61,870 bases of DNA from Spirogloea muscicola. Taxonomy: Eukaryota; Streptophyta; Zygnematophyceae; Spirogloeales; Spirogloeaceae. The stretch's first letter is position 1; every line of letters starts with the position of its first letter. A program made the translations under genes and the position numbers. Under the pieces are notes generated by a model, which was given only the letters and a program-made list of their open reading frames with translations, was not told the origin of the DNA and did not search any database. Below, piece after piece: positions 45,960 to 56,405 of the stretch. Location of the stretch: contig WELB01000066.1 of assembly GCA_009602725.1 (NCBI GenBank), positions 511,243 to 573,112 on the forward strand, read 5' to 3'.

Positions 45960-46140
45960 AGCACCGCCGCGGAAGAAAGAAAGCGCGGCCAGATTGACTG
46001 GTGGCTGGGAAAGGCCAGCCCAAAGGAATGGACAAGGTCTGATAAGCCAGGCCACGGAAGAAAGCGCGGCCAGATTGACTGGTGGCTGGGAAAGGCCAGC
46101 CCAAAGGTATGGACAAGGTCTGAAGGAGCCGGAGTGCGAA
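45960..46140 (-). repeat. Two tandem hairpin modules
   Basis: Units at 45980-46050 and 46060-46135, nearly identical, each with gcgcggccagattgactggt and ggctgggaaaggccagccc, minus orientation. Confidence 0.85.
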
Positions 46141-46560
46141 GCCAGTGGCCTGGCTTAGACGGGTCGACTTGGTGACCACTACGCCGGGCGGCGGACTGCG
46201 CGTCATCGCCTACGTGGTCACCACAGATGGGGTGGGCCATTTCAATCCGGGGATGTCTGCCTCGAAGGCTGGACATGCAGCGGCGAACGCCGCTCGCAGC
46301 AAAGGAACGAAGTACGCGGACTACCCGGCAAGGGACGAGTTCGTCGCCCTCGCTGTCGATGTGCACGGGGCTTTTGGGTCCCAGTGGCTCGACCTGTTGG
46401 CCCGGCTTGCGCGGCACGGTGTGTCCCGCAGGCGAGGTGAGTAGGCTGACTTCAACGCCGCTGGCTCGCTAGCTCAGGTCTATCGTATGCGCCTCTCCAT
46501 CTGCCTCCAGCGGTCCATGGTCCACGCCTTGCACCTGTGTGCTCTAGCACTTACTTCGTT
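46141..46560 (+). pseudogene. Retroelement ORF2 C-terminal fragment
   Basis: Encodes RRVDLVTTTPGGG, AYVVTTDGVGHFNPGMSASK, FVALAVDVHGAFGSQWLDLL, an in-frame TAG at 46441-46443, then FNAAGSLAQVYRMRLSICLQ. Close relative of 12277-13286. The tail after ALHL is replaced by a hairpin module at 46560. Confidence 0.75.
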
Positions 46561-47150
46561 CGTTCTTTTTTGGGCTGGCTTTTCCAGCCCCTATCCTCAA
46601 TTGGCGAGCACTTTCTTCTTCTAGCTGCAGCCTCTGGCTTTCATTAGGGGGATTGCTTTCCGCCTGCAAGTCTTTTTAGATTTGCGGCTCCTACTCGTGT
46701 TACTAAGTGTTACCGAGACAGAAATTTTGGCACCTTCGGACCTTGTCTACTCTTTTTGGGCTGGCGCTTTCCCTCTATGTAGGTCTGAAGGAGCCGGCTC
46801 CTTCAGACCTTGTCCACTCCTTTGGGCTGGCCTTTCCCTCTATATTCACCAGTCACCAGTCAATCTGGCCGCGCTTTCTTTCTTTTCCCAGCCACCACCT
46901 TACACTGGGCGAGCTTCTTCTGGGTTGTCCATTCTTTTGGGGTACTAATGTCACCTTAGGCACCTTAGTCTAGGTCTCCGTATTATGTAGCCTTGCCCTA
47001 GACTCTGCCTGAACAGTTGGCTTGGATTGGCCTCCCTTTCATTTCATGCGCCCCGCGCGCCCTCTCTCTTTTTTGTAGAGAAAGAAGCGAGCGCTCGCCC
47101 ATAGAGAAGAGGGGCTGGCAAAGCCAGCCCTAAGAAGAAGGGACAATGTC
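46561..47150 (+). repeat. Hairpin and AATTGG-type modules
   Basis: 46560-46620 CTCAATTGGCGAGC hairpin; 46735-46770 and 46797-46885 CCAGTCAATCTGG type, where the second contains an extra accagtc duplication; 46945-47070 AATTGG module; 47090-47150 minus-orientation hairpin. Confidence 0.7.
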
Positions 47151-47440
47151 CAAAGCCAAAGAAAGAGGTGCCGAAAAAGAGACTACACTACCAACCACGG
47201 CAAAACGACGATTCAAAGGAAAGCTCAGTACTTGCAACAGGACGAAGGCGCGCAGTGCGCATGAAATTGAAGCGAGGCCAATTCAAGCCAATACATTGTT
47301 TAGGCAGAAAAAGCAGAAAGTCAGGTCGGAATGGCTTGCTGCAGGAGACGAGGAACTCCGCCGACAACTAGAGGCGGCGGCCATAGCTCGGGCTGCTCGC
47401 GTGTGGACGGCGTGGGCAAGGGAGCGTTGAACCGATATCA
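47151..47440. other. Shuffled retroelement pieces
   Basis: Contains a minus AATTGG module remnant (47250-47310) and the block gtgtggacggcgtgggcaag also found at 26285-26310. No gene. Confidence 0.5.
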
Positions 47441-47900
47441 GAAGAAAGTGCTCGCCCATTGAGAATAGGGGCTGGAACAACCAGCCCGAAAAAGAATGAA
47501 CAGAGTACGAGAAGGGGGCCAGAGGAAGCGCTAAGTAACAGAAACAAAGCTGCTACGAGACACTCAGTAACCCCTGCTAAGCAGCCGCAGATCAGAGATG
47601 CTGGGCTCCTGGAAGTGGGTCCCCTGGCCAGAGCCAGAGGCAGCAGCGAGGGCTCTGCCGGCACGAAGGTGCAGCGCCCGGGCCATGGACCTCTGCAGCG
47701 AGACGGCCAGGCGCATTCGATATCGCCAGGCGCATGCGGAAGACTTGCGGGCAGCGCCGGGCAGCGGCCCTGCCCTGGCAGACCCGGCCGCCGATCGATG
47801 GCCTGACGAGCAAGCTGCTGGAGGAGATGCAGCCAGCGGCTGCCGAAGGTCCCGTGCGCATCTATCGCCAGGGCCGCGAATGCATCGCCAACGGGGTGGG
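47441..47900 (-). mobile_element. Truncated retroelement end with its hairpin module
   Basis: Minus strand: ORF2 tail YRMRLAVSLQRSMARALHLR, RAGRALAAASGSGQGTHFQE, PSISDLRLLSRGY and stop (47564-47735), then the tail-flank block and a CTCAATGGGCGAGC hairpin module (47445-47540). A 24-base partial duplication (gccaggcgcattcgatatc / gccaggcgcatgcgg) near 47706-47735 disrupts the upstream frame. This is one of the clearest tail-plus-module junctions. Confidence 0.75.
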
Positions 47901-48360
47901 CGGCATACTCTAGGCTCCTTCCCCCTTCCTCCTCCCCCCCTTCTCAATGGGCGAGCCCTTCTTCCCCCGGGCCGCCTGGCCGACCGCGTGCCCCTGCAAA
48001 CGACGCCGATCTGGATGTTTTGGGGCTGGTTCACTGCCCTTGCCCTATTGTTTCCCTTTTGGGAAACAAAAGGCAGCGGTCCCTTGCGTTCGCGGTTCAC
48101 TTGCGCGAGGCCGAGCTTTGGCGGCGGCCTTCGGCTTCCGTCAGGGCGACGTCCGTCAGGGCGACGTCTTTCCGCCGGCTAGCTACTCAGACTTGCATCT
48201 CCTGACTAGAAGAAGAAAGAAAGTGCCCGCCCATTGAGAAGAGGGGCTAGCAAAGCCAACCCAAAAAGAATGGACAATGTTCAAAGCCAAAGAAAGAAGT
48301 ACCGAAAAAGGACTACACTACAATGTGCAAGACGGTGCAGAGGGAGATGCAGATAGATGC
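47901..48360 (+). mobile_element. ORF2 tail fragment between opposing modules
   Basis: 48110-48210 encodes GFRQGDVRQGDVFPPASYSD then LHLLTR; it contains a 12-base tandem duplication (gtcagggcgacgtccgtcagggcgacg). 48215-48300 is a minus-orientation hairpin module. A palindromic tttcccttttgggaaa lies at 48051-48066. Confidence 0.6.
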
Positions 48361-48668
48361 TCAGTATCCACGTGTGAGCAACAGCAGATCAGAGTCACTC
48401 GGGGCAGGAAAAGCGGCACTCTGCCGAGACCCGGAAGCAGCAGCCATAGCACGGCCAGCGCGCGCGTGGACCGCATGAGCCAAAGAGCGCTGCAGCGAGA
48501 CCGCCAGCCTCATCCGAAAGACCTGTGCGAGGGAGCCGGCAGCATTGAAGCCTGGCGAACCCTGCCGCCGCTTGATGGCCTCCCGGGCAAGCCGCTGGAG
48601 GAGATCCAACCAGCCACTGCCAAAGGCCCCGTGTACGTCAATGGCCAGTGCCGCGAAGGCATCGCCTG
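48361..48668 (-). mobile_element. Retroelement ORF2 tail
   Basis: Minus strand: DLLQRLAREAIKRRQGSPGF, FRMRLAVSLQRSLAHAVHAR, then DSDLLLLTRGY and stop at 48361. Upstream on the minus strand ALPLTYTGPLA matches AVDVHGAFG after a frame slip. Confidence 0.7.
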
Positions 48669-49165
48669 ACTAGAGGTTACTGAGCGTTCCCTGGCTGATG
48701 TCTTAGTCCTAGTCCTTCGCACTCCGGCACCTTCAGACCTTGTCCATTCCTTTGGGCTGGCCTTTCCCAGCCACCAGTCAATCTGGCCGCGCTTTCTTTT
48801 AGGAGAACTGCCGCTACCTCCCCTCCTCGCTTCCATACCCTACTTGAGAACATAGCGAGTCTGGGATATGCACTGCGCGAGGATATGCTTCCAGCCCAGA
48901 TGGGTATGCCGGCAGCCTATCTGTCATTTTTGGGACGTCGAGTGTCAGCTTGTCTGCAGCGAGCTCAGGCTCATGCGTTGCATCAGAAAGCTGGTCGAGC
49001 CTTGGCTGGTAGCTCAAGAGCTTGTCGACTGCCGTCCGGTGTTCGGGCATCAATTAGCGACCTCTATGTGCTGACTCGTGGTTACTGAGCGGGTCAGCTT
49101 AGCAGCAGGTGACGTACATTTGTCAATGTGCTTGCCTTCGTACTTGGCCACACATGGCCCTCCAT
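48669..49165 (+). mobile_element. Retroelement tails and modules
   Basis: 48669-48805 is a tail-flank plus CCAGTCAATCTGG module. 48815-49088 encodes the other tail subtype (LENIASLGYALREDMLPAQM, CLQRAQAHALHQKAGRALAG, SDLYVLTRGY, stop), followed by its GGCCACACATGGCC module (49089-49165). This is the best-preserved copy of this tail in the window. Confidence 0.8.
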
Positions 49166-49960
49166 CTCTGCCTGAACAATGTATTGGCTTGAATTGGCCT
49201 CCCTTTCAATTCATGCGCCCCGCGCGCCTTCTCTTAACACACACACATTCCTTTTTGGGAGAGCCACTCCTGAAGTACAACGGCAAGCACATCTGATGAC
49301 GTTCATTGCCTACATTTGCCCCTTCGTAGCTGCTAAGCGTTTTTGGCCCCCTCGAACCTTCGTCAACTCTTTTCGGGCTGGCTTTTCACAGCCCTTGCCC
49401 CCATTGGGAGTGCCACTTCTTCCCACAGCAACTTGACCGCTCAGTGGCCACGGATCAACACATGATGGTCGCTAACCGAGGCCTGAATGCCAGATGGCAA
49501 ATTGCAAGCCCTTCTGCCACCAACACAGGAGAGAAGGCGCGCGGTGCGCATGAGATTAAAGCTAGGCCAATTCAAGCCAATACATTGTTCAGGCAGAAAA
49601 TGCAGAAAGTGCAAAGAATGCAGCGCAAAGAATGTGGCTACATGAAATGACGCCCTATACTAGGAGGGCCGGAGGTGCCACAGAGTGGGGGAAGCCGTGC
49701 TGACGGGGGCCATGTCGACTCGACCTGTACCACTTGTAGAGCTGCTAGAGGAGGTTGAGGAAGCAGCAATGGCAGGAGAGAGGGCGGGTGGTGCCACAGA
49801 GCCGGGGGAGCCATGCTGACGTGGGCCATGTCGACTCGACCTGTACCGCTTGTGGAGCTGCTCGTGGAGGCTGAGGAAGCAGCAATGGCAGGGAAAATGC
49901 GTGTATATTAAGAGATGGGGAGGCCATGTGTGGCCAAGTACAAAGGCAAGCACANTCGCA
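49166..49960. repeat. AATTGG module, hairpin module and tandem blocks
   Basis: 49157-49235 AATTGG module; 49365-49425 hairpin (CCCCCATTGGGAG subtype); 49530-49600 minus AATTGG module; 49660-49890 two to three direct copies of a ggggccatgtcgactcgacc...gtggagctgct unit also found at 19540-19590 and 20225-20275; 49895-49954 minus GGCCATGTGTGGCC module, cut by an ambiguous base at 49955. Confidence 0.65.
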
Positions 49961-50108
49961 GCGGCGGAGCCGGCGCCGCGTCCGCGCTCGCGGCGCTCGC
50001 GGCGCGCCTCCGGACCGCGCTTGGCTGGCCTCGCGGGCCGTGGATCCGCCTGCACTGCCCTGACTGCCGGCGAGGGCGGCTGTCGAGCACGGCTGCTAAG
50101 CATACGTC

Positions 50109-53100
50109 ATGACGGCAATCCATCGCCTCAAGTCCGTGGACTTCTACAGGTCAGGACGACCAGCTGCCTGACAAGACCTCCTTTCATTGTAAACGTGGTA
50201 GGGCTTTGCGGCTCTGCGTTAGTCTCAGCACAGTGACTCTACTAATCAGGAGTTGTCACTTAGAGAGTTTGTCGAGTAACTGTGTAAGAGTAACACAGTT
50301 AACAGGAGCATCAGGCTGAGTCGCAGTCTAACTATGCTCTTAGGTCTTTCCAAGCCTGGTCGATACAGACTCTGCAGCATGGCGTCCAGGTTCCCAACAG
50401 GAATAGGGCTGGCCCTTCAGTCTGTCCCGGTTGTCCCTATCATTGTCTGAAAGACAGCATGGTGATGCCAGCGAGAAGACCAGTCCAATCTTCCCCACCA
50501 TCTCCTGCGACCATCGTTCCGTGCACACAGCAGAAGCTTTGGCCCTCTGGACCCAAGCACAGAGTCTGTTATAGATGACACCAAGCTTTAGCAGCACACG
50601 GGGATTAGAGGAGGTCGAATTTGTGGAGTTGATCTGGCATTGTCTGCTGATTCTGTCCATAACATTCTCCATTACACTGCTCGCAGGAAGATTCCCAGGG
50701 ACTTGACTGAAGCCTCCCTCTCAGGAGGGGGTCTGTCCATCATTGCTGCCGTGTCTATGGTCCTCCTCTTTGTCCTCGTAAGCTCTGTCATCCTCCTGCC
50801 TGCTGCCATTTGACTCGAAGTCGTCCATGTCCTGGGACGGAAGGCAGCTGACGTTTGAATTGTATTGAATTAATCTAGAAAGATAACTGAATTCAGAAAG
50901 ACCCGATAATGATCAGACTATAAGCGACTGTTAGGGTTTGAGGGCCCATGCCCTTCTTGTGACTGATCCCGGATGCCTCCTTGCAGGAACTTAAGTCATA
51001 CCTGTCCATATCAACGACGACAGCAGTCGTGGTCGACCGCTGTAACGATGGTGACTTGTTGCGCATCAACTTCAACTTCAGGTGACCAACACCATTGCAG
51101 TTAGTCTCTACTGGGGCTTGTTGACCTCGGTCCTTTCATGGGGTTTTGCTATAGGCGTATGCTTCCACATTGCTGGTTGTAAGTGCAGGCTCCCTCATTT
51201 AACCTTCTCTTGACTTGCAACTTCTATGCAGCTTTCCTGCGCTGTCGTGCGAGTTTGCATCAGTTGACGTGAGCGACGTTCTGGGCACTGTAAGTCACAC
51301 TTTTTGTTCCTGGCTCAAAGTGTGTTCATGATGACCATTGGCAGAAGTCTAGCAACTTCTGTCATTGCAAGGAGTGTTTACAAGATCTCTGTGAAAACCT
51401 GTCCTTTCTCACAGCAAATAGTCAGGCTTGTGCTGACCTAATCAGACCTTGCAGAGGAGACCTCAATGCAGCCCTAAATCGGTTCTGGATTTCTGATTGC
51501 ATCGTGGGAAGTTGCTCATACAGTAGTTGCTTGTGAGCAGTGGTGTGAGAAAGCGAATCAGATTTCAAGTACAAAGAGCACTTACAAAGTTAAGTTTCTG
51601 TCCAGGAGCTTACCTTCTTCCTATGGCTTTTCAGCATAGGTTCAACCTTACAAAGACAGTACGCAAGTATCCCATCAACCAGCACCTTGAAGTGGTCGGC
51701 CCGGAGCACCACCCTGACCCTGTACCTGTCACAAACAAGCACGGAGACGAGCACCACGACCGCCAGCTTGCTGAGATGAAGCATGGTGTCTATGATGACG
51801 GCAATCTGGAAGGAGCCCTTGTGTTAACGGATGACAACTTTGACCACTACATTGCAGAGTGGGTTCTGCTTCTAACAGCGCTTGTATACCCCCCTGCCAG
51901 GCTGAAGCGTGCCAAAGTCAAGGCCATGTTTCAATGTGTAACGCCACAAGTGCACAGATGACTATCTTGTGACTGCAACAGCGTAGCTGTTGCTTTGCAA
52001 CTGTGGGGCTGGACGCATGTCGCTATCTATTCAGTCAGGCCACCTGTCAAATGCAGTCTCTCAAATCCTGACAGGAGTCATTCGCTTCTGATTGTCTGCT
52101 TAGACAGGTACCCAGTCGTTTTTGTGAACTTTTTCGCGCCTTGGTGCCCGTGGTGCCAACGCCTGGTCAGTCTCACCTGACTTACTGCGAGCCAGAGGCC
52201 ACTCCTGCCATCTGCCTAGACATCTCAGTAAGGTGCAGGAGATATGAGAGGCATCCAAATGATTTGTACGCAAGGCCACTCTCTACCTAAAGGGGCATGC
52301 AAGCATTCTTGAAATGAGAGGAAGCAGGCTTCTCTTGCACTTATGTAATGTATGTATGATTTTGCAGGAGCCTTCCTGGGAAAAAGCCTCAAAGATCATG
52401 GCAGCCAAGTATGCACTACCATATTGTAACATGTCAGAGCAGCACTGTATATCAGCTTACCTGCCTTTGTGCCTCTTGCAACTGGCATCTTCAGCAGGCT
52501 CTGCTTGCGAGCTTCTCTTTGAACAACTTTGGCTTGGAGTTACGTAATGTGCCAGCAAGAAGTTGAATGCACCTCTAGAAGCTCAGGGATCTGCTTCATA
52601 TTGTTTTGCTGGCTATTAGGTACAACCCCGAGGCAGATGGAAGGATACGGCTGGCTAAGGTTGACTGCACGATACATCAGAATCTATGTAGGAGGTGGGT
52701 TTCTTCCTGGGCCATATTGTGCAAACAAGTAGCTATGCATTGCTTTCAAGATACATCATTATGGGGGCATAGAGGACTTTATGAAACCCGCTAGCAAATG
52801 TCAGTCGTATCTCTAAGAAGTGGAGTCCTTGCTCCTGATTTTGAGAGCTTGCAGATATTTAGAGTCTAAGGTCCAGCGATTAGTGTTCTGCCTTGGCCTG
52901 AGAGGCCAGTAGGGTCTTGCTGTGGTGACATCTATTCTCGTCTGGCGCAGTCACCATATACAGGGTTTTCCTTCCCTTCGGATCTTTCGGATGGGGCAGA
53001 ATATTCGAGACATTCATGGGCAACATGATCACGAGTCTTATTATGGCAACCGCGACACTGATGCCCTTGTTGAGGTAGCCAAAGCCATCGGCTGTCATTT

Positions 53101-55121
53101 TCAAAATCTCATATATCTTCTGCAGTCAAGACTTGTACTTCTCAGAGCCATGTTATCGCTGCACACTTTAGGATGTAGAATGAAGGGTTCGAGAATAGGG
53201 GTTTGATTGAAGCTTCTGTCCATGAAGTTGACATTGACTACTGGAAGGATGTGTACAGACTTAAGATGTATGACCAGCATAGTAGTGAACAACCTCTCAC
53301 TTCGCAGTTCGCAGAGTCGCTAGTGCCAGAGGCAGTGCTCGGTGAGGATGGCAACATTGAGATGGAGCACGATCACGAGAAGTCGCTGCCGCATGCCCAC
53401 CTGCGACGCAAGGCTCCATCCTCTGGAGGCTGCAAGATCGAGGGCTTTGTTCTTGTGAAGAAGGTGAGGTGCACTTAGTCACAATCAATAAGCATATCTC
53501 CATACTCTAGATGCAAACGAATTCGAAAAGGCAGTCCTTGCTGCTGTAGCTGGGACTTTGTGTGGCTGGACATGGTGCCTTCTCCAGGGTGGTGAGTGGG
53601 GCACACTGACTTCCTCTAAGGTCAACTGGTTGCAGCTTACTTTTGATTTAGATGATTGGAGTCACGCCCTGGAGTGACTGTGTACAGGTCCCTGGGAATC
53701 TGATGGTGTCTGCCAGCTCAGGCTCGCATTCCTTTGACCCTGCAAGCATGAATATGAGCCATGCCGTGGATCATTTGAGCTTTGGGAGGAAGCTTGCCCG
53801 GTGGCGTCAGGACGAGCTTCGCAGGCTCACGCCTCACTTGCCGCAGCTCCCAGACCGCCTGACTGGCAACCTCTTCGTCTCGCACCATGACAATCTTACA
53901 GTGAGTCCTGAACCCTATATGGTCATTAGTATCACTTATGGCAGAACAATGTGGATATCATTCGTCAGTCCACACCTTGCCCATAAATTCTCGAGATCCA
54001 CATCCAGTAGTCAATAGCAGCTATGCTCTCTAGGCATGCAGCAATCTTCAGTGACAGTGGCGCTTGGACTGGGATCTCCTATGTGTCATCTGAGAGCTTT
54101 CCTACCCTCTGCAGCATGATCACTACCTTCAGGTGGTCAAGACAGAGGTGCTGCCACTACGCAAGGCAAGGGACGACAAGGTGATGCTGCAGTACGAGTA
54201 CACTGCACATAGCAATACTCTTCAAGCAGAAACTGTACCGGTGGCAAGATTCCACTACGAGCTCTCACCTATGCAGGTGCACCTTACCTCAGTGCACATG
54301 TTGCTGGTTTGTTTGACTGATCCTTCTAGGAAAGTGTTGCAACTCTGAAATTACATTTGATGGTTTATTTTGCCTTACAATAAACAGATTAGATACTCAA
54401 TGGAAGCATGAAATACCACTTTTGCTGAAAAGGGAGTCAAGGCCTTGCAAATGGCAACATGGCAAGACATGTGTGCAAGTCTCATAAGTCAAGCTGCTAG
54501 GTGTACAATAAATGAGCTTTGGTGTTCCCATTCTGTGCTACCTCAAACTTTGTGGCTGTGTCATAAGAGAGTAGCTCAATCCCGAGTCAAATCTTGCAGG
54601 TACTTATAAGTGAACACCGGAGATCATTTTCTCACTTTTTGACAAACGTTTGCGCCATCATTGGTGGCGTTTTCACGGTGAGACCTATCTTCAGCCCTTG
54701 TCTTGGATAGCATGATACTGTTGCTTCTTGTACTAGAACTGAACGTTGAGCCAACTGCTAAGCTATGACTTTTACATCCTAGGAGGTGGTAATGTCCGTG
54801 CGTCGCAGAGTCAGAAATTACAGGCAGCATGTTTGTTACACAATGTGCTCAATAATGGAATGCTTAATTGTGCCTCTTCAAATCATGAGATTCATAAAAG
54901 TTGAAATACGCTCATCCGTCCACCATAGGTGATACTTAAGTGACACAGGTGCGTGCAATTTTCGAGCATTTGTGTAGCAAGTTGGGAGCTAAATTGGTCT
55001 AGGCCACCTAAAGTCTCACCTGCCAGCTACTTTTCTGGTGCAGGTAGCTGGCATCCTCGACTCAATGCTACATGGGGCTGCGAGCCTTGTGAAGAAGGTG
55101 CAGCTTGGAAAGCAGAGCTAG
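50109..55121 (+). CDS. PDI-C type protein disulfide isomerase (PDIL5-3/5-4 family; ERGIC_N - thioredoxin - COPII-coated ERV)
   Basis: Fourteen exons: 50109-50149, 50687-50777, 50987-51081, 51232-51289, 51635-51858, 52108-52165, 52368-52408, 52620-52694, 52951-53074, 53308-53463, 53688-53900, 54115-54276, 54600-54677, 55044-55121. All are GT-AG and in phase: 1494 bases, 497 residues. It starts MTAIHRLKSVDFYRKIPRDL; TM1 lies at about 24-44. ERGIC_N-like lumenal sequence follows (TTTAVVVDRCNDGDLLRINF, FPALSCEFASVDVSDVLGT, NLTKTVRKYPI), then a thioredoxin domain with VNFFAPWCPWCQRL (Cys183, Cys186) and GFPSLRIFRMGQ. The ERV-type domain has VPGNLMVSASSGSHSF, MNMSHAVDHLSFG and FHYELSPMQV. TM2 (about 459-480) contains CAIIGGVFTVAGILDSML. 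It assists oxidative folding or cargo handling between ER and Golgi. I recall land-plant members with a less canonical site (CYWS); this one has CPWC. It precedes calnexin by 1.3 kb on the same strand. Confidence 0.95.
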
Positions 55122-56405
55122 TCGTCACTTCTGCTCCAGTAGCTTTTACACCGCCATTGACCTCATTCCTTGCCTTGGACCGCTGCTCAGACCCTATAGT
55201 GCCCTGAAGTGCAGTATCGATTTAGCATGTCATGCAAGCTAGAAGTTGTACTTGAAGTGGCCTGTTCAGTGGGAAGTTTCTGAAATGGTTGAGCCTCATT
55301 GGCGATTGCCGAATTCATGTGAGTGTCTATGACAAGGTCATAATCTACTCATGGGCAAAAGCTCCTTAATTATAGCGGCACATACGTTCTCAAGGCACAA
55401 TTGGTCATTGGACTCCTCACATAACATTCAGTTGGTATCCACTGGACTTAATCATGTTTTCTGCTCCTGATCCTGGTAAGGGTGTAAGATTTCCTTGCGC
55501 GCCCCAAGAAAATTATCACTCTATGTTTGAGGGGGGTGGGGGGGCGGGAGATGGCATCAGCGACATCGTCCGCAGCTGACGCATCATCGTCAACAGGCGC
55601 GGCTGGGGCAACGGTGTGACTGACCGGTTGACTTTCTGTCAGATGACGCAGCCGTGACCCCGTCACCGCCGCCATGCGACGCTGATGCTCCGGCCAAGCG
55701 CGCTGACGCTGACTCCAAGTCATTCAACGAATGAGCGTCCAGACCGCTGCCGGGCTGCCCAATACGACGGCAGGAGACACGAAGAAGCAGCCAATGAGCG
55801 CCAGGCATTCAGACCACGTGCGCTCCGGAAGCTTCCCTGGCGCGCCGGCTGGCCCTCCGATGCGGCTGGCCATCCGACGGGCGGCGGTCCCTCGAACTTG
55901 TCGACGGGGAAACCGCCCTTTCTGGGCGGGCTGACGGCACCGCTAAGTCACCGATAGCGAAACCCCCTGCTGCGGCCCGCGGGGGCACGCTTACCTCGAT
56001 CTCGTCGGGAAAGGGGACGCGGTCCCCGGGCGAGCTATCGAGAAGTTAACGCGCTGTCGTGAATTTAGCGGCGCGGCGCCTCCCAGTAAACCTCGGGTAA
56101 GCCGCCGCCACCCCGGCGTCGCGCGGGAAGCGAGGCCGCGGCGTAGCGAACTCTGTTCACATCCCCACCTCCGCCATCGCCGCCGCCTCCGCCGCCGCCG
56201 CCGCCGCCGCCGCCGCCTCCGCCGCCGCCTGCGGTCATAAAAGCCGTCGCCCGACTTGCATGTAGGGCAAATGCTCAGTTGTAGGTTTAGGGTTCGGGGT
56301 ANGTAGCCGGAGGCGCCGCCTCTGCCGCGAGCGAGGAGCCGGGAGCTGGCCGTCGTCGGGCAAGCGGCGCGGGAGGCCGCGAGCTAACGGGCGCCGCCGA
56401 GGGGC
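55122..56405 (+). promoter_or_regulatory. PDI-C 3' flank and calnexin promoter region
   Basis: 55122-55540 is AT-richer flank. From about 55540 it becomes GC-rich and CpG-rich, as in a promoter island. It contains a CCAAT box (55791-55795), a G-box-like CCACGTG (55814-55820), a (CCG)n tract (56167-56230) and gtaggtttagggttcgg (56281-56297), a telo-box-like motif about 110 bases before the start codon. CATAAAAG at 56236-56243 could be a TATA-like element. The CCAAT-to-CCACG spacing is 18, not the 9 of a classic ER-stress element. Confidence 0.5.

Noticed and set aside
46680-46973. Frames reading LVHSFGLAFPSHQSIWPRFL and similar, recurring across the window
   Set aside because: These are translations of the hairpin 3' module. 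The same sequence is read in several frames and both strands, with no constraint on frame.
55791-55820. Classic ER-stress element (CCAAT-N9-CCACG) in the calnexin promoter
   Set aside because: Both half sites are present, but 18 bases apart rather than 9.
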